Shown here piece by piece: positions 36,821 to 49,120 of a stretch of DNA of 64,000 nt (position 1 is its first letter; each line of letters starts with the position of its first letter). The notes below the pieces were generated by a model, which saw nothing but the letters and a program-made list of their open reading frames with translations, did not search any database and was not told the DNA's origin. The DNA is from Bryum argenteum (taxonomy: Eukaryota > Streptophyta > Bryopsida > Bryales > Bryaceae). Made by a program: the position numbers and the translations under genes. The DNA lies in the NCBI GenBank assembly GCA_037043015.1, contig CM073322.1, forward strand, positions 5,281,601 to 5,345,600, written 5' to 3'.

Positions 36821-37790
36821 TCTCTGGTTTCTCAAGTACACTTCTCTTCCCTCATATCGAGGTCACACCCTAATTGTGGAAAGGCTAGTCACGATGACAA
36901 AAATGAAGTCCGCAACAACTACTCCAACTAGGTGACTGAAATAATTATTTAGTGATTATACTTAAACTTCCACGGTAACACAAGTGGACAGCGGCGTCTC
37001 GAAACACTGAGTTTCGAGGCAGGCCCGGCGTTGATCGACCGCCAGAAACAAGCCCCATTCCATTCAAGTGTGTTTGTACGAACACAAACGGTGCAGTTGC
37101 CATATAAAACTCTGCCATCCACCACACACAAACTTCTGCGTCCAGCTCTCTCAGTGTAATTATCCACCTTCTATTGCCATAACGACGAGTGTCCTTCCAG
37201 ATGCAGCAACCCTAACTCAGGGCAGTGTCTTGAAAGCTTGCAACCATAACTTCTGCATCACGAACCAGAGTGAGTATCAGATTCCAGAACTACTAGATTG
37301 CTTCTAGCGAGGAATTACGCACAATCCACAACCTCTGAGAAAACTCCAGAAGAGAAGTAGAAACTAATTGTAGAGATCAACCAGAATATCTCATGATCAG
37401 AAATCTAAACTCAAATAGTTGCAATGCAACCTACTCTCGCATTCCAATGCCGTCAATCTACTACCTAGATAGTTCCTCCGAAGCCAAGTAAAAGAATGCG
37501 CAAATACATGCCACTTCACTCCACTCTGGAGAGACATAACAGCGTAACGAAAAAGGTCGACGAATTTTCACGAACAAAAATTGTCTCCACTCTAACTAGT
37601 CAGCAAAAGGGAGAACCAAGAAGATGCTCCGAAAGTTCTAAACAAGTTCGTCGTCTCGACCAGTGGAATAAAAATGCAATCAAGAGAGAGATCACCTTGG
37701 CTTCAGGCTGTGGAAGAAGACATGGTTGGAAGGGACAATGCAAGGAGATCTTAAATGAGGCGGCTATATAGTGAATTGTGGGGTGTCAAT
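36821..37790. other. Probable 5' UTR/intron and promoter of the kinase gene
   Basis: There is no coding region. A TATA-like CTATATAG at 37764-37771 on the minus strand could start the kinase transcript, which would then need a 5' UTR intron. Confidence 0.35.
37764..37771 (-). promoter_or_regulatory. TATA-like box, possible kinase promoter
   Basis: The minus strand reads CACTATATAGCCGCC about 940 bp before the kinase ATG. Its assignment to that gene is inferred from orientation only. Confidence 0.3.
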
Positions 37791-38159
37791 GGCGGCCAGG
37801 TTGAAAGAGGTGGGGAGACGAAGGAGGTAGCAGTGGGAAAGGGAGCTGTTGGTGGTGGAAGCAGGAGGAGGAGCGAGTGGTGAAGCATCTTGAGGGAGGC
37901 TGGGCGATGGTGGTGGTGGTGGTGCTCGTGCCCAGGTTTGGAAGCGAAATGAAGGCAGTATTGCTGCAGCTCATTCCACGTCGTGGTCACAGTGCCCGCG
38001 CACTCCCACTTCCTTCTGTTCCTTCCTTCCTGCACCCACGCTCGCTTGTTCTCCCCTTGAAAAAGCGCACCTCACGGTCGCTGCACTGCTGCACCAAAAG
38101 GCGGAAAGAGTGCCCTTCACACAACTCCTTTCCTGTCCCCACACATGGTCAATTCTACA

Positions 38160-38790
38160 CCCCCCGCCCCCTCTTTCCCCCCCTCCTCTCGCTCTCTCTC
38201 TCTCTTGCTACCGACCGTCCTCCCCTTCTAATGTCCAAAGTCCCTCCTGGCCGATTTTCCTACCACCCTCCTTGTCCCTCTCTACTATCACTTACCCTCT
38301 TCGCCTCCTCCCTCTCTACTATCACTTACCCTCCTGGCCTCTCTTGCTGCCACCCCGTATCCCTCTCTAATACCACATACTCTCTTAGTCTCTCTTTTAA
38401 ACTCCCTATGTCCCATTTATATTGTCCAGTAGGTTCTCTCAAATCTACCTCCCAATGTAAATTTGAGAGAACCTATTGAACAATGTAAATGGGACAGAGG
38501 GAGTACCTTCCTCTGCCTCCCCCTTCAATATCACATTCCCTCTTCCTACCGCCCTCTGAGCCCCTCTGTAATATCTCATACCCTCCCTAATATCACATCC
38601 CTCCTGGTCTGGCTTACTACAGTACCACCTTTTGATCACATGCCCCTCTTCCTACTAACCGTCCGCCTCCCCCTCTAACATCACATCCCGTGCAGGTTTC
38701 TATTCCTACCACCCTCCTCGACCCTTCTGGCCTCTCGTCCTACCGTCCTGTCTACAGTTCCGTTCTCTGATATTGCGCCCCTCCTGGTGG
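38160..38790 (+). repeat. CT-rich degenerate minisatellite
   Basis: Irregular units of about 40-55 bp around CCCTCTCTAATATCACATAC followed by a CCTCCTGGCCTCT-like block repeat about ten times. Two adjacent units share CCCTCTCTACTATCACTTAC exactly. A Stowaway-like MITE (38402-38503) sits inside the array. Long open frames here are low-complexity and not genes. Confidence 0.65.
38402..38503. mobile_element. Stowaway-like MITE, copy 1
   Basis: A 102-bp hairpin starting CTCCCTATGTCCCATTTATA, with a reverse-strand end CTCCCTCTGTCCCATTTACA and inner arms GGTTCTCTCAAAT. TA follows on the right; the left base pair is AA, probably mutated. It has exactly the same length as copy 2. Confidence 0.75.
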
Positions 38791-39246
38791 GGAACGGCGT
38801 GTTCTTTTTGAGGGGAACACACCCAACTCACTTGGAAGCTTGGAGCTACGAGAGTCCAGAAATTGATATTTTACATGCAAAAGCAGGAATATCTCAGGTA
38901 AAAGCAGTGACAAGGAATGAAACCACATTCACTTTAGTGTGCATGCACTTATTGTGTAAATTACAAAAAGGAATAAAAAGAAAGTGTTTAAAAAGAAAAG
39001 CCAGTTGTTTTCTTTACTGGCGGAAAAAGGCCACAAGGCGAAAATTCTTTTACCAGGAGATGAAATCAAGCTACAATAAATATAGACGTTAAAAACAAAA
39101 CTCTGTCGCCAAATTTGGATCCCTTTCTGCACTTTTTCATTCATTTGAGCATACATTCATCTGCTTCTAGTACTTTCATCCAAAAACAAAATGAATAAGC
39201 ACCAACCTAGATTTCCATAGTGCCAGTTCAGCGGAAAAACCAAATA

Positions 39247-39348
39247 CTCCCTTTGTCTCATTATAATTCTACCGTAGGTTTTCTCAAATCTACCTTGGGA
39301 GGTGGATTTGAGAGAACCTAATGGACAATAAAAATGGGACGGAGGGAG
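39247..39348. mobile_element. Stowaway-like MITE, copy 2
   Basis: A 102-bp hairpin, CTCCCTTTGTCTCATTATAA to the reverse complement of CTCCCTCCGTCCCATTTTTA, flanked by TA on both sides. The CTCCCTCCGT-CCCA end is the plant Stowaway hallmark. Such elements are mobilised by Tc1/mariner-type transposases. Confidence 0.85.
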
Positions 39349-40689
39349 TATTTCACAGGAAATGCTGGACTTTACTTATGTTCTGAACATCCAATTTCAA
39401 GGAGAGAGTGATTTAGTCCTAAGAAGCAAAGAATGTCTTAGGAAGTTAAATAAGAGTTAAACTATTTCGGGACTTATTCGAGAATTATGGATTGGAGAAA
39501 ATTTTGGAATTTTTTAATCTTGTAGAATGATCATTATATTGATTGAAAATATACATCGGGGATGTGAGTATCTAGATATTCTTCAAAGATCCCCTAATTT
39601 ACATTTTTGTGTTCACATTGTATCTTGTTCACTTGAGCATGGGGATCCCCCGATGTCTTACTTTTGGACTCCTTTCAATGTGTCATTAATATTTGTATGT
39701 ACGATGATATGTATATATGTGTATTTTTTATTTTAACCCCTAGAGATCTTGTGTTTTTGGGAGCTTGAAAGCTCAAAACTACAATTTGTTACTTGTATGC
39801 ACTCCCGGGGTGTGAACCAATTTCTTTGATGTTTTTAAACTTCCAACCATAAGATCATGTTTTTTTTTTAGTTTAGAAATTGATTGTTGGGAAATTTCCA
39901 TTTGCAAGATCATAAACATCCAAAGTTTGCGCTTCTAGGCATTTTTTGGTAGAGATTGTCTCCATGGTGCAAAGGGGGATCTGAAAATTGTTACCCCAAA
40001 AAATTTGGATATATTTTTTTCCATGTAGGAATTCAAGCTGCGTACACTCATGTAAAATTGCAAAGACTCATTCCCTTTTTTGACTTTTGTGCAGTTTTTT
40101 CTTTAAAAAGGTCTATACACAACGAAATAGAAAAAATGCACCATGTTAGATATATTTGGTTTTTAAGGAAAAGTTGATGGTGAGTAGGTGCCTTTATGAG
40201 CTTTTGATTCTTTAAGAAGAAAATTTGGTTAAATTTCTAAACCTCAAATTTTGAGAAGCTTTGAAAAAATAAATCGTAAAATCATTAGAGATTGTGAAGA
40301 TTGTTTTCGAAATCTCTAAAATTCTTGGAGGAAAGTTGAAGGTTGCTACCCCCTTGGGCCTTAGAGGTTGATAATTTTGTGAACCAAATATTGATTATTA
40401 GAAGGATCCTAGAAAAATTCTTATTGCTTTAAATGCATTAAATATATATTTTAGTACAAGTTTGTACTACTAAACAAGCACGTGGTGGTAATCCTGAAAT
40501 TTGTACCAACCAACTTGAATTTTGCACTTACTAACATTTGGTCGACATTGAGTTTGTGTCAACCATCATAAAAAATGTTTGCAAGTTTTTTCTATTTTTT
40601 CTACTAGGAGCCATTATTCTATTTGAATATTTTAGGATATTGCATATAATGTGATTACTAAAGGTATGCCTATTCGTACCATTGAATAG

Positions 40690-41280
40690 AAAGATGTTTC
40701 ATATTACTATTGCCAACAATTAGTTGGTGCTTGCAAGTGCGGACTTTGTATCAGTCAGCTAGAAGCTCATAGAAGCAAGCATGCAATTAGCATGAAATGC
40801 AACCATAAGGAGGCTTCTATCATTCTATGGTGACTTAAAATAATTCTTTATGTTAGACCGATAGTCAGGATTGTACATATTCTTGTAACTAGAGGATATG
40901 CGGTTTTTGTACAAAGAATTAAAAATTAAGTTTTTACTACTGTAGCCAAGAAGTCGATTGTGGTGGTCAGCATGAAGTTCGTACCAACAATCCAAAAAGT
41001 AGTCTTTACTATTGTAGCCGAGACGTTGATCGTAGTGATATGCATGAAGTGCTTACCACTTAGCGTGGAATCAACACAAAGGTCATGTTACCAACAATGA
41101 AGATAAAATGATCCTTATGATCTTTGTCATTTTTAATCACAATCATTGACACTTTAGAAAGACCGTGAGAAGCATTTTCATGTGACTTGCAAATGATATG
41201 AAAACACACCAAGTAGTAGGTACGTAATATTGACCAATATTATAATTATACACGCTAAACTCTTGATCGAGAGTGACAGT
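40690..41280 (+). repeat. Dispersed repeat family C copy
   Basis: The series TTGCCAACAATTAGTTGGTGC, AGCAAGCATGCAATTAGCATG, TGTAGCCAAGAAG, CGTAGTGATATGCATGAAG and GTGGAATCAACACAAAGGTCATG occurs in the same order at about 27865-28430, 32270-32645 and, more diverged, 33300-33610. All copies are on the same strand. Confidence 0.5.
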
Positions 41281-42187
41281 TCCATATGAAAAGGTGCTTC
41301 ATCTTATTAAAGTTGATATTGGCTTGGTTCCTCAAGCTTGAAATGATGTTACACACTTTTGTGGTATTTGACCAGGTTGTCCAAAAGGCTTCATAGAGTA
41401 ACTTGTAACTATAAGAATTTGTGCATGAACACCCGCCTAGTCACCTCTAAGCCATGCAAAACTTTTTCAACATTTCACCTCATCTTGTACCCCCGGTTAT
41501 TTAGATTAACTTTGTAAATGCTAAGTAGTACCAACAACGTATATCCTATCCTTTGATCTTTGTACCCACATGTGTTTTGAATGGTTGATATGGGGCATTG
41601 CATAAGCTATTCATAGAGTGTTTTTGCATTAACAATTGCCCATCTTTACCCTCTTGTTTACATGCAAAGTATTTAACTTCTAATACTAAATTCGCATATC
41701 CATTGTCATATTCTCACATGACATAGAACATGGGTAACATAAACTCTTTTACAATGGTGAGGACTTCTTATGGAAAACACCTTTTTGCACACTTAATTTC
41801 CACCTAGCACACAATTTCCTCATAAGCAATGCAAAATATTTTCAAATTTAAATTAGGCTCCTCGAAATATGTACCGCGTCAAAAAACCGCAAAGTAGCCC
41901 TATCAAAGCAAGAATGTACATTCTAGCTTCCCCATCAAAATTTCAATGTATTCAATGTGTATATATTCAACGTAACTCAACAGTTTTTGGTACCTCTACA
42001 ACTTCCTCTTCCAAAATTCATGAATAATTTGAGAAAATTCCAAAATCTATGATTTCAATGGATTCAAATTCCAGCAAAATTTCCTCATATACCAAAATTG
42101 ATTCCCTTTGCTGGCCCCACAATAGCTTGCCCATATGAAAGAAGAACACTTATTGAGTAAACTGCCTTACACCTCCTCTAATTTATT

Positions 42188-42671
42188 GACAAGCTAACTT
42201 CTGATTGCTAACACCAATAACGCATAGTATCAGACCTATGGATAGTGATGTTACCGCATAGTGACTTTCACTATGCACCAACATTAATTAATGTAGGCCT
42301 TGTAGGGCCTCTCATGCTACTTGGACCCCTTTAAGGGGGTGCCACATGGACCCCATGAGTGTACTTTATATTATAAAATTTTGTTTTTTGAGTAGTGCCC
42401 CCAGCCCTCTTGTACTTTCTCAAGGGAGGAATCAGCTACAAATGATATGGGATAAATTAGCTCCCTCAAGACCCTCGCCCCCAAGACCCTCCGCCCCAAG
42501 ACCCTCTGACCCAAAATCCCTCCAGCTAGACCCCTCTTCTCCGGTTCTTAAGCCGTGCTTTGCGGCCCGCATTCCGGAACCCTTACTAAGATTATGGGAG
42601 ATAGTATCAGACCTTGATGTTAGTGTGGTTATTTACAAGCTAACCTTCTAATTGCTAGTACCAATAACGCT
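42188..42671 (+). repeat. Direct repeats flanking about 410 bp
   Basis: ACAAGCTAAC-TTCT-ATTGCTA-ACCAATAACGC occurs at 42188-42224 and again at 42634-42671. A TAGTATCAGACCT block lies beside each copy. The segment between carries a roughly 15-bp tandem (CCCAAGACCCTCCGC) at 42466-42525. Confidence 0.5.
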
Positions 42672-43162
42672 CATTCCCTTGACCCCATAAGGCCCAAGCA
42701 AGCCAAAATGGCTTGATTTTTAGTGTATAATGACAACCTTGGGCCTTTAGGGGTTAATATTTGTAATGACATTGGTATAATCTTGCAAATTTACGTCTCT
42801 TTAGAGTCACACACACAGAATCCTTTTGCGCCATACAAGACGATTGTATTTAGATTTGTCTGCTTGAACTTTTATAGCATCATTAATATGCGTGTAAAAT
42901 CCTCTAATTAGCGTTGGTTCTCTCGACTTGGCATTCCCCTCTCTTGTCGAGCTTCCACCTTTTTCAAGTTGGGTCCTTTCGAGGCCAGGAATACCTCCAG
43001 TGAGAGCCTCCTCCTTTACCTTCTTGTATATAAATGTGAAATGGGAGTCAAGATCAACAAATCTCCAAGCCAATTCACTTACATTTTGAGCCCAACTTTT
43101 GGAGCGCTGGCTGTGTCATAACTTGTCCCCACCCATTATAATATAATTTCAGAAACTTGACC

Positions 43163-43285
43163 TTGACTCCCTATGTAAAGCCCTTCGGGCCAATTTCAAG
43201 AATTGAACCAATCACAACTTCACAAGAGAGAATTTGGGCATGAATTGGCCCATCAATGGCTTGGCCCCTCGTGTAAAGCGGCCCT
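43163..43285. repeat. Foldback element, family F second copy
   Basis: Read on the minus strand it starts GGCCGCTTTACACGAGGGGC and contains AAATTCTCTC-TGTGATTGGT, like the element at 8797-8964. The other end also holds an inverted CTTTACATAGGGAG arm. Confidence 0.4.
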
Positions 43286-43991
43286 AAGAGACTATTTGAG
43301 TTGAAACATACAATTGCGTGCAATTTGGAAATAGTACTCTCAAGTGAAGCTCAATGACAGGGCCCCCATGGTCATGCATACAGAGAAGAGTTCTGATTAC
43401 GAGTATTTGATGGGTTGTAAATTTTCTCAGCGTTGCAACAGAAACAAGACATGTGAGAGCTGAAGATTGTCCATTCACATTTGATGGAATTCATTTATGT
43501 GTACGTGGTCTCATTCACGTATAACCACGTTGAGATTGAAGTGAGTAAGAATCCTACAGTAACACTGTACAGTACAGCCTTAGTAAAGTATGCAATGATG
43601 CAACTCTAAAGTACACAGCCCCGTTTCCTAGAGCAACTCAATGTGAAGCGGAAGCCGCCGCACTTGGAACTGGAATCTCTTCGTAGCAACTTCGGTAGAT
43701 CTGGCAATTACAATCAAACAATCGTATTAATTGGGCAGCTCAAAAATGGTTCCGTTCGATAATCAAAACCCAAAGCTGCAACGACTACAGTCCAGTTTTC
43801 AGTGAATAGTTAGGATCTGACCGAATTACCTGAGGCAAGAGAGTCACCGTAATCGTGCTAGCCACTCTCCACGCTCATTTCAGCTATGATCGATGCAACG
43901 GCACTTTATACTGCCCGAGCGATCAATGAAGCATGTGTCGATGGTGTACAGATCGAATATTGCAGTTCAAAATCGAAGATGATGATGGGTT

Positions 43992-46319
43992 TTATTTGTG
44001 GCGCAAGCTCATTCTTGTACCGGACTCTTCTTTCAGCTTGGCCGAGTATGTCTGCGCAAAATCTGGGTTTCGAAAACACATGAGGAACTGCACCAGTCGG
44101 TACGCATCCTCGAAGTTCGAGATCGGGCCCAAGCTGACTTGCACGCAAGTGAAGTCGCTGGATCGCTCGTTGAAGACACTCAGATTCTTCTTGCGCTGCG
44201 CAGCCGGTCCGAGCAGATTCGCGACGCCGGGGTTGACGCACACCGACCCAATTCCTAACGCGATCCGGTACTTGGCCGCGATCTTCTTCACGAGCGCCGG
44301 CTTGATGTGCTCGCCCGTGCAGTCCAACACATTGAACGAGACGATGTTACCGCGATTCTCCTCCGTGAATGGACTGTACACGTTCACCAAGTGCCAGAAC
44401 TCGTCTTCATGGCGCAGTGACTTGAGGTTGTGGACGATCCACAATGAGAGAGCCTTCACTCGCTTGTTCACGAGATCCAGTCCCAGTGACTCCAGATGCT
44501 GCAATCCGAAGTTTAAACTGGCAAATAGCAGAAACGGTGGACTCTCGTCTTCGCACACAATGTGGTAGTCTTCGCCATGCCAGGTCGGGACCTTGGAAGT
44601 TAGCGTGATGGTGGTGTCGGACTCAGTAAATTCAGTTTCGGGAATGCGATTGATCGAGACGCAGAATGTGGATCGCTTGACGAGGATAAAGCCCATGCTT
44701 GAGGGGTACCCGACCATGTTCTCGAATGAGCCAATGACGAAGTCCGGGGCGTGCTGGGAAAGATCCAACTGCGCTGATGGTACGAGCGTGGACACGTCTA
44801 GCAGAACTTGCCATCCGGACTTGTGCGCTTTTGATACCCAGTTCAGAGAGTGCTGGATTCCCGTGATGCTCGACTGTGCTGGGTATACGAACAGGCTCCC
44901 GCTTGGATGGAAAAACCGTCGCTTCAGCAGTGGCCCCAAATTCGTCTTCGTCATGCAGAAGTCGTTCGTCCCAAGTGGCGCCAGAATCGGCTGTGCTCCC
45001 ACATTCCCTGCAGCGTTTATAATCTGGCAACAACAAAAACCAAGCCATCTCAGAATCATGCAACACCAAACGGACTTGTTGAGTAACAGAACATGATAGA
45101 ATCGTCAGTACCTGACGAACGCATTCGTGGTTGTCTTGGCACACCAGCACAGGGCTGCTCTTGCGAAACGGATACGCATTGGCAACTAATCGATAGGCAG
45201 TGCGGTAACTTGTGGTGAACACCACGGAGTAAGCAGACTTCGACGTGTTAAACATCCGCAGCAATCGCGCTTGCACATCCGTGACATGCTGCAGGAGGTG
45301 ACTTGCCAAATTGGTGCCCAAACAGTGCTCCTCCGCCATCACAACTCGCGTGTGCTCCTCAGTCTGCACATTGCCACCGTTACACAGTCAGGTGCCATAG
45401 CTTGATCTCACAGTCAACGGACCAATTTTTACCCTTCTCAAAAAGCGGCCACTCGCAGCCGAGCTCCAATCGAACTGTAACCTCCTGTACTCTACGCAAT
45501 GTGCTGTAACACCCCAATCACAGTACCTGAAACTTGGAGGAAAGGGCGAAATTGGCATGGTCCATGTACGTCTGGCGCTGCAGTCCCAAATCGGGGTACT
45601 GATCACGCCGGACATCGTCAAGCGACAAGGTCTGGCAGTACTCTCGATTGGCCTCAAGGAACCGAGCCTCGGCATCATTGAAATCCACAAAGTCATCAGT
45701 AATATGACCGTCGAGAGAAGACCAAGTGGAGGAGATCGACGAAGTTCGATCCAGACTGTTCGAAAACGCGGTCACCTGGTTACTGTGTCCCAACCTGGGC
45801 GAATTCGTGGTACTCTGAATCAGCTGTGCCTCATGCGACAAGACCGACTTCCTCAAACCAGTGGGAGGTTTCGCGGGAGCTGTCAATGGCGGTTCCAGCA
45901 TTCTTCGACTGTCGCCATTGGAATGCAATGGCAGATCCAATCTGGAGGTCCAGCCATTGTTGTTCTCCTCACGAGCTCCATTGCTCTTCTCCTTCTCCTT
46001 GAACAGAAACACTGCTCCCTCACTTTGCTTCAGACTGGCGGGTATCGCCTCCACGTCGATCGAATGCTTCATGCTCCGCTCTAACTTCTTCACTGGCGTC
46101 CCGGACTCACCCAAACTCATTCTGCTCGCATAGACCTCCATCTCATCGTCACTCACAATCTGCAGTAAACACACGTACACACTCCGATCAGTCCCACACA
46201 CACACGTACACACTCCGATCAGCCCCACACAGACGTACACCTCAGATCTAATCGAACCGAAACAGACAGACACTCACCGGCATGGTCCTGGACCGCAACT
46301 TCCCCGGAGAATTGAACAT
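43992..46319 (-). CDS. MOCOS/NifS-like PLP-fold protein without the PLP lysine
   Basis: Plant At4g37100/At2g23520-type proteins resemble the aminotransferase-fold domain of molybdenum cofactor sulfurase. Exons: 46278-46319, 45527-46159, 45112-45363 and 43992-45023, all phase 0, giving 652 residues. The 42-base first exon supplies MFNSPGKLRSRTMP; exon 2 continues IVSDDEMEVYASRMSLGESG. The first 200 residues are a low-complexity Ser-rich linker. The fold begins near YPDLGLQRQTYMDHANFA and includes SAYSVVFTTSYRTAYRLVA, GWQVLLDVST and PDFVIGSFENMVG. The C-terminal block ALGIGSVCVNPGVANL and LGPISNFEDAYRLVQFL is diagnostic. MOCOS has a PLP lysine in SFYK-[IM]-FG; here that place is Asn (about residue 411, SFENMVG). 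PLP-dependent desulfurase activity is therefore unlikely. There is no MOSC domain. The role is unknown. Confidence 0.85.
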
Positions 46320-47319
46320 TGTAACGATCGGGAAGCAGAAGCTCGATCAGGCGATTGATCTCATGACTTCGAGACTGAAGCGTCCGCACTCCTGCAACAT
46401 CGCTCAGACTCTTCTAAGATCGGAACTCCGGATCGCTCAGATTGATTGATCGATTGTTTGACACTCACTGCAAGTTACTAGTGGGATTTCAAGAGAGAGA
46501 AAGATCGGAGGAGTTGGGGGCAAGTTGGGAGTCGGGGTGCCAGGCGTGTTTTGCAGATGGAAGCGGAGAGTGAAGTCATAAGATGAGGGTGAGCAGCAGA
46601 AGATGCCGTGACGTGAGGGGAGTCACGACCCATTTACTACGTCTGTGCAGAAACTACTGCGTATCTCATACTCTTATGTATGGCTTCGGTATCACTCCGG
46701 GATCTGCTACAATACTCGGTTCACGCTTTTCCGTCTACTAATTTCTCCCCTGCCCCCACTGTAACCTCCTTTTCTTATCACTTGTTTGAATCTATCAAAC
46801 CGACCCCAGTGCACAGTAAATTACTCATGCATGCGTAAAATTACCTGTCTTTGAATTAAGAGTACAGACGAATGCTTGTGTATTCTACACCTTCCGACCA
46901 ACGTACATATACTCCCAACTTGATCCCTAAATCTATGTAGTGCATCAATTGTTGGAGAGAAGGCCCTCATCAAGTGATCCTACAACTGAAATGTTTGAAT
47001 CATCGTACACAAGATCCAACATTGTAGGAATGTGGCCACTTTACTCGACAAAATTCAGCACAAACTTGATTTTAACATTTGGATCAACATATTCATATGG
47101 ACATTCTAGTTGACGAGGACCACTTGAGCCAAAATGCACATTAAAACCCCATTTAATCGAGTGAGAAAAAGTGTGGTTTAATCTTCTGAAAGGGGTAAAA
47201 CTGAATGTTAGTATTTCTTGCTCTTTCTTACTTCAATAAGCCCACTCAGGGGGATACTGTTAGTACCAAGGTCTCACCATAATGAATGTTGGTCAAAGAG
47301 GATCCAGTGCTTTTATGTT

Positions 47320-47455
47320 CATAAATGGTAGTCCACCCTGAGAGAGGTTAGTAGTCCTATACCATTGTTGTTGTGCCTTGTGGGCATATCATCAAGGGTA
47401 GGTCGAACAGACACTATATTCACGCCAACACATAGGGGTCTGGTGTTCTTCTTCA
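47320..47455 (+). repeat. Partial SINE copy (3' half)
   Basis: AGTCCACCCTGAGAGAGGTTAG, TGTGGGCATATCATC, GAACAGACACTATATTCACGCC and TAGGGGTCTGG parallel the 3' half of the SINE at 49121 and the piece at 3889. It is diverged, and no tRNA-like head was found. Confidence 0.4.
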
Positions 47456-49120
47456 TGAAGGGTTTATGTTTCGTATTGATATCTTAACATTTTATTTTAT
47501 TTTATTTTTTTTCTTTTGGTGAACGCAAGTTGTAATTTACTTTTTTCTTGAAAAGAATATGGTTCTGGTACTCAGGAGCCATTTGGAAGGGGTAAAACAA
47601 ATGGGACTTTTGCTTGCTAGGGGGCTCCCAGCCTGCCTGCATGCCGCCAAAAGGAGAAAGCATATGCATTCGACCTGCAGGGGGCAGATAAAATTAGGGG
47701 TGCGACTTGCCCTGGACTTAAAATTAGCCCTGGATTTGACAACAAAAGAAAAGGAAAAGGATTCATTTAGTCTCCATTTAGCTTCCAGGTTTTACTTCTT
47801 TTTAAACAAAAATTAAATTTTAATATTCCTAGCATTTTGACTACTACAGTAATGGCTTGGCTGCTAGAATTGTGGTGGGCTGTATGCGGACATCATCTCC
47901 CCATGCACGAATGACAATTTTTTTTATTTTTAAATATCTCAAATCTTGTTCAGAAAAGGATGTATATTTGCTTGCCCCGACTAAATTTTCATTTTCAGCC
48001 TTATTTTACTGACACTGGGCAATTAGAAAGAACAGTCTGTTTTGATCCATCCGCTGTTATTTTCTTTCCTTTTTCAATGCACCCTTCTTTTATTTGAATT
48101 TAGAAGAAAATCATTACTCACTTGGGGCTGATTTGTAGTATTTGTGGAAGAGTAGGTAGATTCTTTCATATCTACAGTTCATCAAAATTGTTTGTTATCT
48201 TTGTAAAGCTGATCGGAAGACAACAAAAGAAAAGACAATTGAGAGTGGAGGAATTTCGGTATTTCACCCTCTTTGGAGATTAACATGATGGAAGGGTTTG
48301 TTCTATCAGGGGTCGCGTGATGAAGAACTCCAAACTTATTTCAATGCTAATGTGAAATGTAGAGTTTAAATGACCTGTTCTTGTATATTTGTAATAATTA
48401 ATAGTGATGGTGGTTATTTCATTCTTTTCACTTTTTAGTGAAAATGCTATGAATATACTTATTGTTATGAGAAAGTCACCAATTAGAAAGTTGTCCTCCT
48501 TCATCTTATAACACCCTCAAACCAAAATAAAGCAGAAGGAAAACTTCTTTGTGCAAAGAAAGCCTACAAAATTTATGGGTTTCATCTTAAGATCATGATT
48601 ATGTAAAAATATGTCATAAAAAACTAAATTGGGTCTTACATAATTGACTTGCAATGCTAAAACATGCCCTATAGTAGAAAACCCAAAAACAATAGTTGCC
48701 TTCACTAAAACGCATGCCATTTATTTATACTTCATTTTATGGGCCTGCAAATTTTACTACTCAAACTAAACTTGATTTCTCACATAATTCAAGTAATTTT
48801 GTCGAAAGCAAAGTTTGGATGAAGAGATTATGGCTTTTTAAAGTTTGTGCCCTTCATCCAAAATGTTGTTTTTTCCACACTATGGACTTCTAGGGCTTAA
48901 ATGTACAAACCAGTAACAAACTTTTTGTAGGTAGTGTGGTCCAAAATTTAAACCATGAGGCCTTATTGACTTCACAATCACAACGTATCACTTAGCAAAA
49001 CATGTAGGACAAATCAATGTATTAATCGTTTGAGAGAAATACAACTATGAACCAAAATAGCATGGCTACTTGGCAGGGGAGTTTCTTGCAAAAATTTTGG
49101 TACTCTTACTAAGTGTCTTC

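Larger units (their letters stand above)
39350..43991. other. AT-rich spacer with repeats; no intact gene
   Basis: About 39755-39870 is an inverted copy of repeat family D. About 40690-41280 is a copy of the family C repeat seen at 27.9 and 32.3 kb. About 42188-42224 and 42634-42671 are a direct repeat. About 42466-42525 is a short CCCAAGACCCTC tandem. 43163-43285 is a foldback. No coding region is supported. Confidence 0.45.

Noticed and set aside
38110-38370. Proline-rich frames in the CT-rich region
   Set aside because: They are low-complexity translation of a minisatellite.
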